Assembly (NCBI GenBank): GCA_021774445.1
Contig: JAJFJA010000042.1
Coordinates: 186,001-250,000 of the forward strand
Direction of reading: 5' to 3'
Length of the DNA stretch: 64,000 nucleotides
From: Alphaproteobacteria bacterium
GTDB lineage: Bacteria > Pseudomonadota > Alphaproteobacteria > UBA6615
How positions within the stretch are numbered: position 1 is the first letter of the stretch; each line of letters begins with the position of its first letter. A program made the translations under genes and the position numbers. This document shows, piece after piece, positions 21,734-30,336 of the stretch. Under the pieces are notes generated by a model, which searched no databases, had not been told where the DNA came from, and saw nothing but the letters and a program-made list of their open reading frames with translations.

Positions 21734-22717
21734 CTACTCAGGACGCTCCAGAACCGCCATCAACTCACGCCACTCGCGCTTGCTGAGCCCGCTGGATTCC
21801 TGGCTTACCGCCGCGCCGGCCAGCAGCTGACGAACAATGGCAATGCCCTGCCGCGAGATATTCACACCGCCCGAAACATAGTCCTCGAACGCCTCGCAGG
21901 CGGCCGGAACCCAGTGTTTGACGGTGTCGAGCATGGCGTCGGCGTAGGCGCGAATTTCGTACTGGGCGTGGGCGTCGGCGCGCAGCGAGAGAAAATGCAG
22001 GAGGTTGTGGAGATCAACCTTCCAATACCACTGCGTGTAGACGCCCAAATTGAGGTTTACGCGGGCCAATTCGCGGGCCAGACCGGTACGGGATGGATCG
22101 ATGACCGTGCCGTCGGCGCGCTCGTTGAGCATCTCCTCGTAGTGGCGGTAGCTCTGTGCCGCATCGGCGCGCAGGAGGTCGAGCACGCGTTCGGAATCGG
22201 CGGCGCCTAGGACCTCGCCGCGGCCCTGACGGTTGCTTGCCGACTGCGCCGACAGATGCTCAGGGCGTGGCACATAGAATTCATCTTCCAACACCGAATA
22301 ACGCGCCGAATATTCGTTCACATTGGCCGTGCGATGGCGGATCCATTGGCGCGCGACGAAGATCGGCAGTTTGACGTGGTATTTGATCTCGCACATCTCG
22401 AACGGCGTGGTGTGACGGTGGCGCATGAGATAGCGGATCAGACCGCGATCCTCGCTGACGCGCTTGGTGCCCTTGCCATAGGACACCCGTGCGGCCTGCA
22501 CGATCGCGGCGTCGTCGCCCATATAATCGACGACGCGGATGAAGCCGTGGTCCAGTACGGGAATGGCCTCATACAACAGATCTTCGAGCGCAGGCACGGT
22601 CGCCCGCCGGGTCTGATGGCGGGTCTCGCGGGACGCCGCAATTTCGGCGCGTTGGGTCTCGTCCAAGCGTTGCTCCTTGTCCGGGGCTCGCCGCCTAATC
22701 GGCCGGCCGCCCGTCAT
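21734..22717 (-). CDS. thyX: Flavin-dependent thymidylate synthase ThyX
   Basis: 327 residues. ThyX methylates dUMP to dTMP using methylene-tetrahydrofolate and FADH2. The signature [15 protein letters not shown] (RHRxxxxNExSxRYS) is complete. The length, with an N-terminal extension of about 45 residues before [14 protein letters not shown], is usual for alphaproteobacterial ThyX. The ATG lacks a clear Shine-Dalgarno sequence, so the true start may be slightly downstream. It diverges from ssrA. Confidence 0.96.
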   Translation of the reverse strand: MTGGRPIRRRAPDKEQRLDETQRAEIAASRETRHQTRRATVPALEDLLYEAIPVLDHGFIRVVDYMGDDAAIVQAARVSYGKGTKRVSEDRGLIRYLMRHRHTTPFEMCEIKYHVKLPIFVARQWIRHRTANVNEYSARYSVLEDEFYVPRPEHLSAQSASNRQGRGEVLGAADSERVLDLLRADAAQSYRHYEEMLNERADGTVIDPSRTGLARELARVNLNLGVYTQWYWKVDLHNLLHFLSLRADAHAQYEIRAYADAMLDTVKHWVPAACEAFEDYVSGGVNISRQGIAIVRQLLAGAAVSQESSGLSKREWRELMAVLERPE

Positions 22718-22834
22718 TAACCATGTCTGATGCCGGCGTGTGCGCAGAGTAACGCCAGCCGGGCAGACAGTGAACCCGATTCGGTCGGACCAGCCCGCGG
22801 CGTGAGCAGGCTTCCTTTCGAGGCTTGGAGTGCC

Positions 22835-22840
22835 TATATT
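22835..22840 (+). promoter_or_regulatory. ssrA: Probable -10 box of ssrA
   Basis: TATATT lies 6 bp ahead of the hairpin that opens the tmRNA acceptor piece, giving a predicted start at about 22847. The -35 region (22812-22817, TTCCTT) is poor. Confidence 0.45.
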
Positions 22841-22846
22841 TCAGGG

Positions 22847-22928
22847 GCCGGGTTCGCCCGGCTATGGCGATAAACGTCTGTCGCAATAAACGCCGCGGAC
22901 CCGGGGGCGGTACCCGGCGCCTCCACCA
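22847..22928 (+). ncRNA. ssrA: tmRNA acceptor piece (permuted ssrA)
   Basis: In this circularly permuted gene the 3' half of the tRNA-like domain comes first. A T-arm (CCGGG 22901-22905, loop GGCGGTA, CCCGG 22913-22917) is followed by the acceptor strand CGCCTCC (22918-22924), discriminator A and CCA (22926-22928). The acceptor strand pairs with GGGGGCG at 22931-22937 and creates the G3-U70 wobble that marks alanine identity. The 5' end is set near the hairpin GCCGGG-TTCG-CCCGGC (22847-22862) and is approximate. Confidence 0.88.
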
Positions 22929-22930
22929 AT

Positions 22931-23113
22931 GGGGGCGAAATAGGATCGACGCGCGTGTAAAGGTCGGACTTTTGCTCGGCATGGTTCCGCCGTTATCGGG
23001 CCAAATTCATAGGTGCCAACGACAACGTTGAGACCTTCGCTGTTGCCGCATAGGCAGTAAGCGCGGTTCGGGGGGCACCGGGCAACAGAAGCCCCCCACT
23101 GATTGTTATGGGT
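22931..23113 (+). ncRNA. ssrA: tmRNA coding piece with tag ANDNVETFAVAA
   Basis: Begins GGGGGCGAAATAGGATCGACG, the 5' half of the tRNA-like domain, only 2 nt after the CCA of the acceptor piece. The tag frame runs 23015-23053: twelve codons and TAG, encoding ANDNVETFAVAA, ending in the AVAA-type degron recognised by ClpX. A GGGGGGC/GCCCCCC stem (23070-23097) and an AACA/TGTT pairing suggest a pseudoknot after the tag. tmRNA rescues stalled ribosomes. The 3' end is approximate. Confidence 0.9.
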
Positions 23114-23132
23114 CCGGGGCCTCGTGCCCCGG
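23114..23132 (+). terminator. Hairpin between ssrA and sspB
   Basis: CCGGGGC and GCCCCGG form a perfect 7-bp stem around CTCGT, just after the tmRNA coding piece. Followed by GTCTATC rather than a T-run, so it may be a processing structure or a weak terminator that allows read-through into sspB. Confidence 0.45.
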
Positions 23133-23162
23133 GTCTATCACGCCGCAGCGTTGGCAGAGTTC

Positions 23163-23693
23163 ATGGCTGATGATTTCTTAAGATACGACCGAATGGTCGA
23201 AGGAGCCCTGCTCAGCGTCGTACGTGAGGCGCTGCGATTGGCGGCCAAAGAAGGCATGCCCGGCGACCACCATTTCTACCTCACGTTCCGGACACAGATG
23301 ACCGGCGTGGCGTTGTCGGATACCTTGCGGGAGCGGTATCCGGAAGAAATGACCATTGTCCTGCAGCATCAATACTGGGACTTGAAGGTCGATGACGAGC
23401 GGTTTCGGGTCACGCTCAGTTTCGACAACCGCCCGCATGACTTGGTCGTGCCCTTTGCGGCCCTGACTTCTTTTGTCGACCCCGCGGTCAAGTTCGGGTT
23501 GCAATTCAACGTTACCGAGGAAAAAACAGCGGCGACGCCCGACGTGGCCGTGGCGGGCCAGTCGGCGACAGGTGAGGCAACGCCGAGCGGCGCGAGCGCC
23601 GGCGGCGACAAGGAAGGCGATGCGGCCGCCGAAGCGGATGCGGATCAGACCGCCGATGTCGTCGCTCTCGACAGTTTCCGCAAGAAGTCGTGA
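23163..23693 (+). CDS. sspB: ClpXP adaptor SspB (alphaproteobacterial type)
   Basis: 176 residues from the ATG giving MADDFLRYD; upstream codons in frame overlap the ssrA hairpin and are unlike the family. The core (about 1-125) contains [33 protein letters not shown] and the [13 protein letters not shown] stretch typical of SspB. The family tethers ssrA-tagged proteins to ClpX. The C-terminal about 50 residues are an Ala/Asp/Glu-rich flexible linker ending in [12 protein letters not shown], where the ClpX-binding element is expected. It follows ssrA directly, so tag and tag-reader are adjacent. Confidence 0.92.
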   Translation: MADDFLRYDRMVEGALLSVVREALRLAAKEGMPGDHHFYLTFRTQMTGVALSDTLRERYPEEMTIVLQHQYWDLKVDDERFRVTLSFDNRPHDLVVPFAALTSFVDPAVKFGLQFNVTEEKTAATPDVAVAGQSATGEATPSGASAGGDKEGDAAAEADADQTADVVALDSFRKKS

Positions 23694-23724
23694 TCCCGAA
23701 AAGCCCGCACCTCACAGGTCGACC

Positions 23725-25335
23725 ATGACGGCATTCTCCTACTATCCGATATTCGCGGACGTGCGGCATGATGCACCGTTCCGCAAACTCACCGGCGACC
23801 ATGTGGGCAACCAGGACTTCGCCGGCCGTAAGGTGCTGACCGTTGAACCGGCGGCCCTGACGATGCTCGCGGCCGAGGCGTTCAAGACCATGGCGCATCT
23901 GCTGCGTCCCGGTCACCTGGCCCAACTCAGGGCCATTTTGGATGATGAGGACGCGTCCGATAATGACCGCTTCGTCGCCTTGGACCTGCTGAAAAACGCG
24001 GTGGTCGCTGCCGGCGGCGTGTTACCGATGTGTCAGGATACCGGCACCGCCATCGTGCTCGGCAAAAAGGGGCAACAGGTCTGGACGGGCGGCGATGACG
24101 AAGCGGCCTTGGCGGCAGGGATCGAACGGGTCTATCGCGAGGAAAACCTGCGCTACAGCCAGTTGGCGCCGCTGACCATGTTCGACGAGGCCAACACCGG
24201 CAACAACCTGCCAGCGCAAATCGATCTCTATGCCACCGGTGGCGACAGTTTCGAGTTTCTGTTCGTCGCCAAGGGGGGCGGTTCGGCAAACAAGTCGTTC
24301 TTGTTCCAACAAACCAAAACGCTGTTGAATCCAGATCGGCTGATGGCGTTCCTGAAAGAAAAGATCACTTCCTTGGGCACCGCAGCGTGCCCGCCCTATC
24401 ATCTGGCAATCGTCATCGGCGGCACCAGTGCCGAGTTGACGATGAAGACCCTGAAGCTGGCTTCCTGCCACTACCTCGACGATCTCCCCACGGCGGGCAA
24501 CAAACATGGGCAAGCTTTTCGCGACCGCGCCTTGGAGGCGGAAGTGCTGGCGTTCACACAGCGGTTGGGGATCGGGGCGCAGTTCGGCGGCAAGTACTTC
24601 TGTCACGATGTGCGGGTGATCCGGCTGCCGCGCCATGGCGCCTCCTGCCCGGTGGGGTTGGGGGTCTCCTGTTCGGCTGACCGACAGGTGATGGGCCGTA
24701 TCACCGCCGACGGCGTGTTCCTGGAACAGCTCGAAGCGGATCCGGCGAAGTACCTGCCGGAGGTCGACATGGCGAAGCTGGCCGGCGACCCGGTGGCCAT
24801 CGACCTGGGTAAACCGATGAGCGATATCCGGGCCATCCTGACCCAGCATCCACTGAAGACGCGGCTGAGCCTTTCCGGACCACTGGTGGTGGCGCGCGAC
24901 ATCGCGCACGCCAAGTTTCAGGAAGTCTTGGATGCCGGTCGGCCGCTGCCGGACTACATCAAGGATCACCCGGTGTATTACGCCGGCCCCGCCAAGACAC
25001 CGGAAGGATTCGCCTCGGGCTCGTTCGGGCCGACGACCTCGGCGCGCATGGATCCCTATGTGTCGAGCCTACAGGCGGCGGGAGGCTCGATGGTCATGCT
25101 GGGCAAGGGTAACCGATCGCGCGCCGTCGTCGATGCCTGCAAGACCCACGGCGGCTTCTATCTGGGCTCCGTCGGCGGTCCGGGCGCGCGGCTGGCACAG
25201 GACTGTATCAAGAAGGTCGAGACCATCGACTATCCCGAGTTGGGCATGGAAGCGGTGTGGCGGATCGAGGTCAAAGACTTCCCGGCCTTCATCGTGATCG
25301 ACGACAAGGGCGGCGATTTCTTCGCGCGACTTTAG
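23725..25335 (+). CDS. fumA: Fumarate hydratase class I (Fe-S)
   Basis: 536 residues from the ATG giving [10 protein letters not shown]; the open frame extends upstream into sspB but not with family sequence. Class I fumarases are oxygen-sensitive [4Fe-4S] enzymes that interconvert fumarate and malate in the citric acid cycle. Candidate cluster cysteines lie in [23 protein letters not shown] and GVSCSADR. Alpha and beta halves are fused, as usual for the long form. A second, unrelated class II fumarase is encoded at 30337. Confidence 0.95.
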   Translation: MTAFSYYPIFADVRHDAPFRKLTGDHVGNQDFAGRKVLTVEPAALTMLAAEAFKTMAHLLRPGHLAQLRAILDDEDASDNDRFVALDLLKNAVVAAGGVLPMCQDTGTAIVLGKKGQQVWTGGDDEAALAAGIERVYREENLRYSQLAPLTMFDEANTGNNLPAQIDLYATGGDSFEFLFVAKGGGSANKSFLFQQTKTLLNPDRLMAFLKEKITSLGTAACPPYHLAIVIGGTSAELTMKTLKLASCHYLDDLPTAGNKHGQAFRDRALEAEVLAFTQRLGIGAQFGGKYFCHDVRVIRLPRHGASCPVGLGVSCSADRQVMGRITADGVFLEQLEADPAKYLPEVDMAKLAGDPVAIDLGKPMSDIRAILTQHPLKTRLSLSGPLVVARDIAHAKFQEVLDAGRPLPDYIKDHPVYYAGPAKTPEGFASGSFGPTTSARMDPYVSSLQAAGGSMVMLGKGNRSRAVVDACKTHGGFYLGSVGGPGARLAQDCIKKVETIDYPELGMEAVWRIEVKDFPAFIVIDDKGGDFFARL

Positions 25336-25694
25336 GGTATGGGTTCAGGACGTTACGGGGATTTGTTCCAACGTTGAATCCGAATCTGCCGCGGTCGTTG
25401 TCGCAAAGCGCGGCCAGCTTGGGGCAACCAGGGCGGGTGCCGGCGGACTGACGAACAACGGGTGCGGGAAGCCGTATCAACTGTGCTGCCGATAATCGTG
25501 TAGTCTAGGTGGTTCTCACTACTGCCAAAGTTTCCAACGGCACAGAAACCCGTGTGAATACCCATGCGGTAGTGCAGCGGGCGCTCTATGCATGGGCAGC
25601 GGCATCCCTATCGTCGGAATGGCCGGACTAAGAAATTCTCGAAGGCGTCTTTTTCGCTATCATCAATCACGCCAATACTTAGAAGAAAGCCATA
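25336..25694. other. Non-coding stretch with a gene remnant
   Basis: About 360 bp between the fumarase and racemase genes. Apart from the cyclase fragment at 25464-25589 on the minus strand, I see no gene, hairpin or repeat that I can support. Confidence 0.6.
25464..25589 (-). pseudogene. Remnant of a class III adenylate/guanylate cyclase
   Basis: On the minus strand the frame reads IERPLHYRMGIHTGFCAV followed by GNFGSSENHLDYTIIG and STVDTASR, the central strand-turn of a class III nucleotidyl cyclase catalytic domain (family pattern RxGIHTGxxxVGNFGS...DYTxIGxxVNxASR). An in-frame TAG (25608-25610) cuts it off upstream, and after TASR the sequence loses all similarity. Only about 42 of about 180 catalytic-domain residues remain, so it cannot be functional. 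Confidence 0.72.
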
Positions 25695-26399
25695 ATGACG
25701 CAGCATATTGGTATCGTGGGATGTTCAGCCGAGGGTGCATCGCTCTGCTATCGCACGATTTGTGTTGAGGGCGCAAAAATACTCGGTCCGCACGCCCATC
25801 CCGAAGTTTCGATGCACACGCCTTCCCTGGCTGACTACGTCGCGTGTCTTGACCAAGACAACATAACGGGCATTGGCGAACTGATGCTCGCATCTGCCGA
25901 GAAGCTTGCAAGAATCGGAGCCGATTTCCTGATCTGCCCCGACAACACGATCCATCAAGCATTTGCCTACGTCGCGCCACGCTCACCGCTCCCGTGGCTC
26001 CATATCGCAGAGGTCGTCGTAACCGAGGCAGCTGATCGCGGATTCAGACGCCTTGGTCTCATCGGAACAAAATGGCTCGTAGATAGCGACATCTATCCCG
26101 AAAAGCTCGCGGCCTTCGGTCTCGAGTGCGAACGCCCCGACGTGGTTGCATGCCAAGAAATCAATCGCATTATTATGGATGAGCTGGTCAACGGCACATT
26201 CGAGCCGGAAGCAATCGCCTACCTCCAGCAGACCATCGAGCGTCTGAAGCAAGCCGGGTGCGACGCGGCGATCCTCGGCTGTACTGAGATTCCCCTGATC
26301 ATCAACGACACGAACTCTCCGCTTCCCACCCTCGATTCAACGCGCTTGCTCGCGCAAGCGGCGCTGCGCCGCGCATCGGAAAGGCTATCCGACCGTTGA
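25695..26399 (+). CDS. Aspartate/glutamate racemase family protein
   Basis: 234 residues, standard length for the Asp/Glu/hydantoin racemase superfamily. The two catalytic-cysteine regions are present: FLICPDNTIHQAF (Cys81) and AAILGCTEIPLI. These cofactor-independent enzymes invert amino acids such as aspartate or glutamate by a two-cysteine proton shuttle in the cytosol. Substrate cannot be read from the sequence. It stands alone between a cyclase remnant and a small membrane peptide gene. Confidence 0.85.
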   Translation: MTQHIGIVGCSAEGASLCYRTICVEGAKILGPHAHPEVSMHTPSLADYVACLDQDNITGIGELMLASAEKLARIGADFLICPDNTIHQAFAYVAPRSPLPWLHIAEVVVTEAADRGFRRLGLIGTKWLVDSDIYPEKLAAFGLECERPDVVACQEINRIIMDELVNGTFEPEAIAYLQQTIERLKQAGCDAAILGCTEIPLIINDTNSPLPTLDSTRLLAQAALRRASERLSDR

Positions 26400-26634
26400 C
26401 TTCAGGCCGCAGGTGCGACGTCCGCCTAGGGTCACGGACCGCAATACACCGGCAGGCCATCAAATCGGCTTGCGGCGGCTGACCCGTGGCACCGTGGCAA
26501 GTCGCGGCACGCGGCTGGTGGACGACCGCATCAAGAAGTCGAGGCCGACTTCAGGATGTGGACTCAGTGCTTTACCAGGTCTTCTTGGGACGCTGATTCC
26601 GGTGCCCGAAGGCCCAAAGGGGGATGTTGCCGTT

Positions 26635-26739
26635 TCAGACGGCGGCTAATACCACGATCAGCAACGCCCACATGATGAACCCGCTGAGCGATGTACCCTG
26701 GAGGGAGGGGGCATCCTGTCGAAGATCGAAAGCTGTCAT
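26635..26739 (-). CDS. Small membrane peptide, 34 residues
   Basis: The ATG has a textbook AGGAGG seven bases upstream, much stronger than most genes here. The peptide has a polar N-terminus (MTAFDLRQDAPSLQG) and ends in one predicted membrane helix (FIMWALLIVVLAAV) directly before TGA. Size and topology resemble small inner-membrane regulators or subunits, but I recognise no family. It lies about 135 bp downstream of the RdhA-like gene in the same orientation, with about 235 bp of unassigned sequence between it and the convergent racemase gene. Confidence 0.6.
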   Translation of the reverse strand: MTAFDLRQDAPSLQGTSLSGFIMWALLIVVLAAV

Positions 26740-26875
26740 GATTGGTCCTCCTATCCCTGCAAGAGTTCACGTATGCAGGGTGGCGCGAAGTTAAAGTGAC
26801 AGCCATCACTAGGGACGAAAGATTTTTTGGGACCCTGGAACAGGATTAACCCGGCCTGAGCGATCTCTTGGCAAT

Positions 26876-29062
26876 TCAGGGTTTTGCGGTTTCCGGTGCC
26901 TTCAATGTTTCGGTCTCAACCGGCGGGGTGGGCTCGTAATGGGTCGGTTTCCCGCCGCCTCGTTGGTGGCGTGCCAGTGCCTGGGCCGGTGTTTCCAATA
27001 GCTCGGCGGCGGCCATTGCGGCCTTGCGGTCGACCGGAACCGGCTCGGCGGCATTGGGTGGCGGCATCATGTTAGCGTGATAATACGCCATCTTCTGCTT
27101 GTCCTTGAGGCCGATGCCTTTGGCGATGTCGAGATCGCGTTCGTTGACGCCCTTCGGCTTGGCGGCGAATCCGCCGGGCATCCACTCCAAGTCATGCCAC
27201 CAGCGTTTGACCGGATTACGCACGCCGTGGCCGATCTTATCATCCATATCGGCGATCCATTTGCGCATGAACGGCAGGTGGATCGCCGCCCACAAGAAGA
27301 AGCGATGGACGAGCAGACCCTCGTGGTTGTAAGGGCACATTTTCATGCAGCGCCCGCAGGCTGAGCCTTTCGGGTTGGTAACCCGGTAGCTGGTGCAGCG
27401 CTGGACGTCCGGCTTCCACATCTCATAGCCGTTGAACATCACCTTGTCGCCGTAAGAGATGGCGTCACAGGGACATTCACGGGCACATTTGTGGCATTTC
27501 TCGCACATATCCTGGAGGCCGAAATCGATCGGCCGGTCGGCGACCAGCGGCATGTCGGTGGTGATGACCGCGGTCTTGAAGCGCGGGCCAAGATAAGGGT
27601 TGAGCACGAGCTCGCCGATGCGGCTCAGCTCACCGAGGCCGGCCAGCAGGACCAGCGGAATATGTAAGACATCGCTTTTGGCGTTGGTCTGCGAGCGGGC
27701 GGCATGACCGAGACTGCGCAGCCGGGCGGCACCGATGCCGCATATTTCGGCGCCACGCATATAGGCGCGCATGGATTGGGCGCCGGAAATCCAATCGTCA
27801 CCGCTGGCCCCTTCCAGGGTCTCATGCCCCTGGTCGATAACCGCGACAATCGCCCATTTGTGCTGCACGGGTATGGCCTCCCCCGCTTCATCGTGGGAGT
27901 ACCAGGCGAAGCGTTTGGCTTCGCAGATGCCGACCATGTCAGCGCCGAGGGTGTGCAGCAGCGACTTGACCGCGCGGGCGTTGCGTTCCGGGTCGGCGGT
28001 TCCGGGCGCCGGGTTCGGCGCCACGTCGCCATCTTGGATCGGCACCATGGACCGCATCACCGGCACCATGCCGAAGGTGAAAGGGTGTTTGGTGGCGAAC
28101 CGGCGGCGTTCGCGGGCGGCCTTCGGCCCGAGGTCGCCATGCAGGGCGCGTTCGAAGAACGCCGCGCGCTTGGGCACGCGCGGCACCTCGTTTTCCAGGA
28201 TCAGCGTCGTGGTCGACGAGACGCGCTTGATACGTTCCATCGGGTAATTGCCGCGGTGGGTCGCGCGGCGGCTGGCGCGCCATCGTTGCAGGCCCGAATG
28301 GGTGCCGTGGCGTCCGAAGAAGTGACGCAGACTGCGATCGCGCAAAGGCTGTGGCGCCAGTGGCCGATCCAACGCCAGCCGCATATCCGTGGTGACAACA
28401 GCGGCACTGAAGCGCTTGCCGAAATAGGGATTGACGATGTCGTCGCCGTCGCGCTGCGCGAGCCCGGCGCGGACGACGAGATCGGCAATTGCGACGTCGG
28501 ACGCAGTGCCGATTTGGGCCTTGGCCGGGAAACCGAGGTTGCGGATGTAGCCGGCAAGCACGGCGGTCAATTGAGCGCAGCGGGTCTCCGCGAGGTCGGG
28601 GACGGCGTTGCCGATCCACTCGGCGGCCAAGGTGCTGGCTTCGGCCGGGCGCGCATGTTCCATCAAGATGACAATGGCGCGCTGATGGTAGGGGATGAGC
28701 GGCGCGCCGGTCGCATCGGTTTGGTACCAAACCGACGGCGGCGCCGCGCAGACGCCGACTTGGCTGGCGTTGAGGAAGTAACACGCCGACTTGAGGTCGG
28801 CGGCGAGACGTTCCGGATCATCGGGTAACGGCGCCAAACTCGGCGCGATCTCGCCATCGCTGAAGCTGGCAAACAAGTCCGTGTAGCTCTGTGCGATCTG
28901 TGCCAGTGACGTCTGCGACGGGTCGGGCCGCGATGGCTTGCCGATTTCGGGACGCGTACGCCGTGGCCCTTCGTCGAGGCTTGGCAACGGCGCGCGGGCG
29001 AGGTGTTCGGCCGGATAGGGCCCAAGGTGCACAGGACGATCTTTGTAGGAGAAGAGCTTCAT
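26876..29062 (-). CDS. Reductive-dehalogenase-like Fe-S protein with an internal duplication
   Basis: 728 residues, no Tat signal or membrane segment, so cytoplasmic. Two related modules are visible: residues about 80-250 and about 385-545 share DPER...L...VG(V/I)C and NP(Y)(F/L)G.RF..AV(V/I)TTDM. Only the second module is followed by clusters: C520-x2-C523-x2-C526-x3-C530-P, then C569-x2-C572-x3-C576-P with C556 upstream. This matches corrinoid-dependent RdhA/QueG-like proteins, and I recall a vestigial N-terminal module in catabolic NpRdhA. No RdhB anchor or fused flavin reductase is seen. The ATG overlaps the stop of the IclR regulator gene (ATGA). Substrate is unknown; dehalogenation is an inference. 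Confidence 0.8.
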   Translation of the reverse strand: MKLFSYKDRPVHLGPYPAEHLARAPLPSLDEGPRRTRPEIGKPSRPDPSQTSLAQIAQSYTDLFASFSDGEIAPSLAPLPDDPERLAADLKSACYFLNASQVGVCAAPPSVWYQTDATGAPLIPYHQRAIVILMEHARPAEASTLAAEWIGNAVPDLAETRCAQLTAVLAGYIRNLGFPAKAQIGTASDVAIADLVVRAGLAQRDGDDIVNPYFGKRFSAAVVTTDMRLALDRPLAPQPLRDRSLRHFFGRHGTHSGLQRWRASRRATHRGNYPMERIKRVSSTTTLILENEVPRVPKRAAFFERALHGDLGPKAARERRRFATKHPFTFGMVPVMRSMVPIQDGDVAPNPAPGTADPERNARAVKSLLHTLGADMVGICEAKRFAWYSHDEAGEAIPVQHKWAIVAVIDQGHETLEGASGDDWISGAQSMRAYMRGAEICGIGAARLRSLGHAARSQTNAKSDVLHIPLVLLAGLGELSRIGELVLNPYLGPRFKTAVITTDMPLVADRPIDFGLQDMCEKCHKCARECPCDAISYGDKVMFNGYEMWKPDVQRCTSYRVTNPKGSACGRCMKMCPYNHEGLLVHRFFLWAAIHLPFMRKWIADMDDKIGHGVRNPVKRWWHDLEWMPGGFAAKPKGVNERDLDIAKGIGLKDKQKMAYYHANMMPPPNAAEPVPVDRKAAMAAAELLETPAQALARHQRGGGKPTHYEPTPPVETETLKAPETAKP

Positions 29063-29931
29063 CAGGTGTCGGGCCCGACGGCGGCTGCAATGGCGGCGGC
29101 AGCGTCACGAAGCCGCGGTAGAAACTGGTGGTCGCGCTGATCTTCGGCGACGGCATTGCTTAGGCAGATCATCGAGAGGACAGCGATGGCGCCGTGGCCA
29201 CCAAGAACGGGGACCGAGACAACGGTGAGTTGCTGTACGAGCAATATCCATTCATGGACGCCGAAGCCGCGCGCGCGGACCGCGGCCAGCCGGCCGTCGA
29301 GGGCGGTCAGCGCAAGATCGTCGGGACCGACGTGGCGTTTGAGAAGGTGTTGGCGCTCTTCGGGGCGGCACCAAGCCAAGTAGGCGTCCCCCGATGCCGA
29401 GTGCAGCAGGGGCATTCGCCGCACTTCCAATCCGCGGATCGAGAGCGGCGCGTGGCCGCGATTATGGGCCTGAACGACCATTGCCTCGCCATCGCACTGC
29501 AACAGCTCGCACGGCCAAGGCACGTGGCGGCACAGGTCGTAGAGGATGGGCTTTGCCGCCTGTTGCAACGCGCCTTCCTGATCATAACCCTGGGACAGCA
29601 GGCGCACCTTGGCGGTGACCCGATACCCCTCGCCGTCAACATCACGATCGACGTATCCCTCGGCACACAGGGTCTTCAACTGCCTTATCAATGTCGGTTT
29701 GGGAAGTTCCGTGAGCTCCGTCAGGCGCGCGATGGTGGCCGGGTTGGATTGGTTGAGTGCCGTCAAAACCTGAAGGCCGCGGGCCAAACTGCGGACGCCG
29801 CCGGCCCTCGCGGCGTTGTCCTCGGCAACGAGCCGGAGTATCTCTTCACCAGCGGCCTCATCGAGGCGAGACCCCTTGGATTTTCCGAGGTTCGTTGTGC
29901 GGACCATCGGTTCAAATTCTTGCATCGCCAT
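29062..29931 (-). CDS. IclR-family transcriptional regulator
   Basis: 289 residues. An N-terminal winged helix-turn-helix (about 45-105, with RSLARGLQVLTAL, LTELPKPTLIRQLKTL and GYRVTAKVRLLSQGY) is followed by an IclR effector domain containing LHSASGDAYLAWC. IclR proteins sense small aromatic or organic-acid ligands. Its stop overlaps the start of the RdhA-like gene, so the regulator and enzyme are one transcript and the ligand is probably the enzyme's substrate class (inference). Only 35 bp separate it from the divergent TfoX-domain gene. Confidence 0.9.
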   Translation of the reverse strand: MAMQEFEPMVRTTNLGKSKGSRLDEAAGEEILRLVAEDNAARAGGVRSLARGLQVLTALNQSNPATIARLTELTELPKPTLIRQLKTLCAEGYVDRDVDGEGYRVTAKVRLLSQGYDQEGALQQAAKPILYDLCRHVPWPCELLQCDGEAMVVQAHNRGHAPLSIRGLEVRRMPLLHSASGDAYLAWCRPEERQHLLKRHVGPDDLALTALDGRLAAVRARGFGVHEWILLVQQLTVVSVPVLGGHGAIAVLSMICLSNAVAEDQRDHQFLPRLRDAAAAIAAAVGPDT

Positions 29932-29966
29932 GTGATGCCGTCAAGCCGCACAACCGGAGCTTGCAG

Positions 29967-30335
29967 ATGACCAGGGACAGCGAGTTCGGCGACTATCTTT
30001 TGGAGCTGCTGGAATCGGTGGGCGGCGTCCGGCTCAAGGCCATGTTCGGCGGGCACGGCCTATTCCAAGACGACGTGATGTTCGGCCTGATCGCCGATGA
30101 GACCCTGTATCTCAAGGTAGATCAGGAGAATCTGACGTTGTTCGAGGACGCCGGCATGGAGCCGTTCACTTACACCAGCAAGGGCAAGGCAATGGCGATG
30201 TCCTACTATCAGGCGCCGCCTGACTCGCTCGAGGATGCCGAGGCGCTCCTGCCCTGGGCGGCAAGCGCCATCGCGGCGTCGCGGCGGGCAAAAAAACCGA
30301 AGCGCCGCAAAACCGGCATTCGAAAGGGAGGATGA
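29967..30335 (+). CDS. TfoX N-terminal domain protein
   Basis: 122 residues from an ATG with GGAG seven bases upstream. The TfoX_N domain fills residues 5-95, with the hallmark [22 protein letters not shown] and LYLKVD stretches; a lysine/arginine-rich tail follows ([14 protein letters not shown]). TfoX/Sxy regulates competence in gamma-proteobacteria, but stand-alone N-domain proteins have no settled role. One base separates its stop from the fumC start, so the two are coupled. Confidence 0.9.
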   Translation: MTRDSEFGDYLLELLESVGGVRLKAMFGGHGLFQDDVMFGLIADETLYLKVDQENLTLFEDAGMEPFTYTSKGKAMAMSYYQAPPDSLEDAEALLPWAASAIAASRRAKKPKRRKTGIRKGG

Positions 30336-30336
30336 G

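Noticed and set aside
26413..26649. 78-codon plus-strand frame after the racemase gene
   Set aside because: Low-complexity Arg/Gly/Pro composition, no ribosome-binding site and overlap with the opposite-strand membrane peptide gene.
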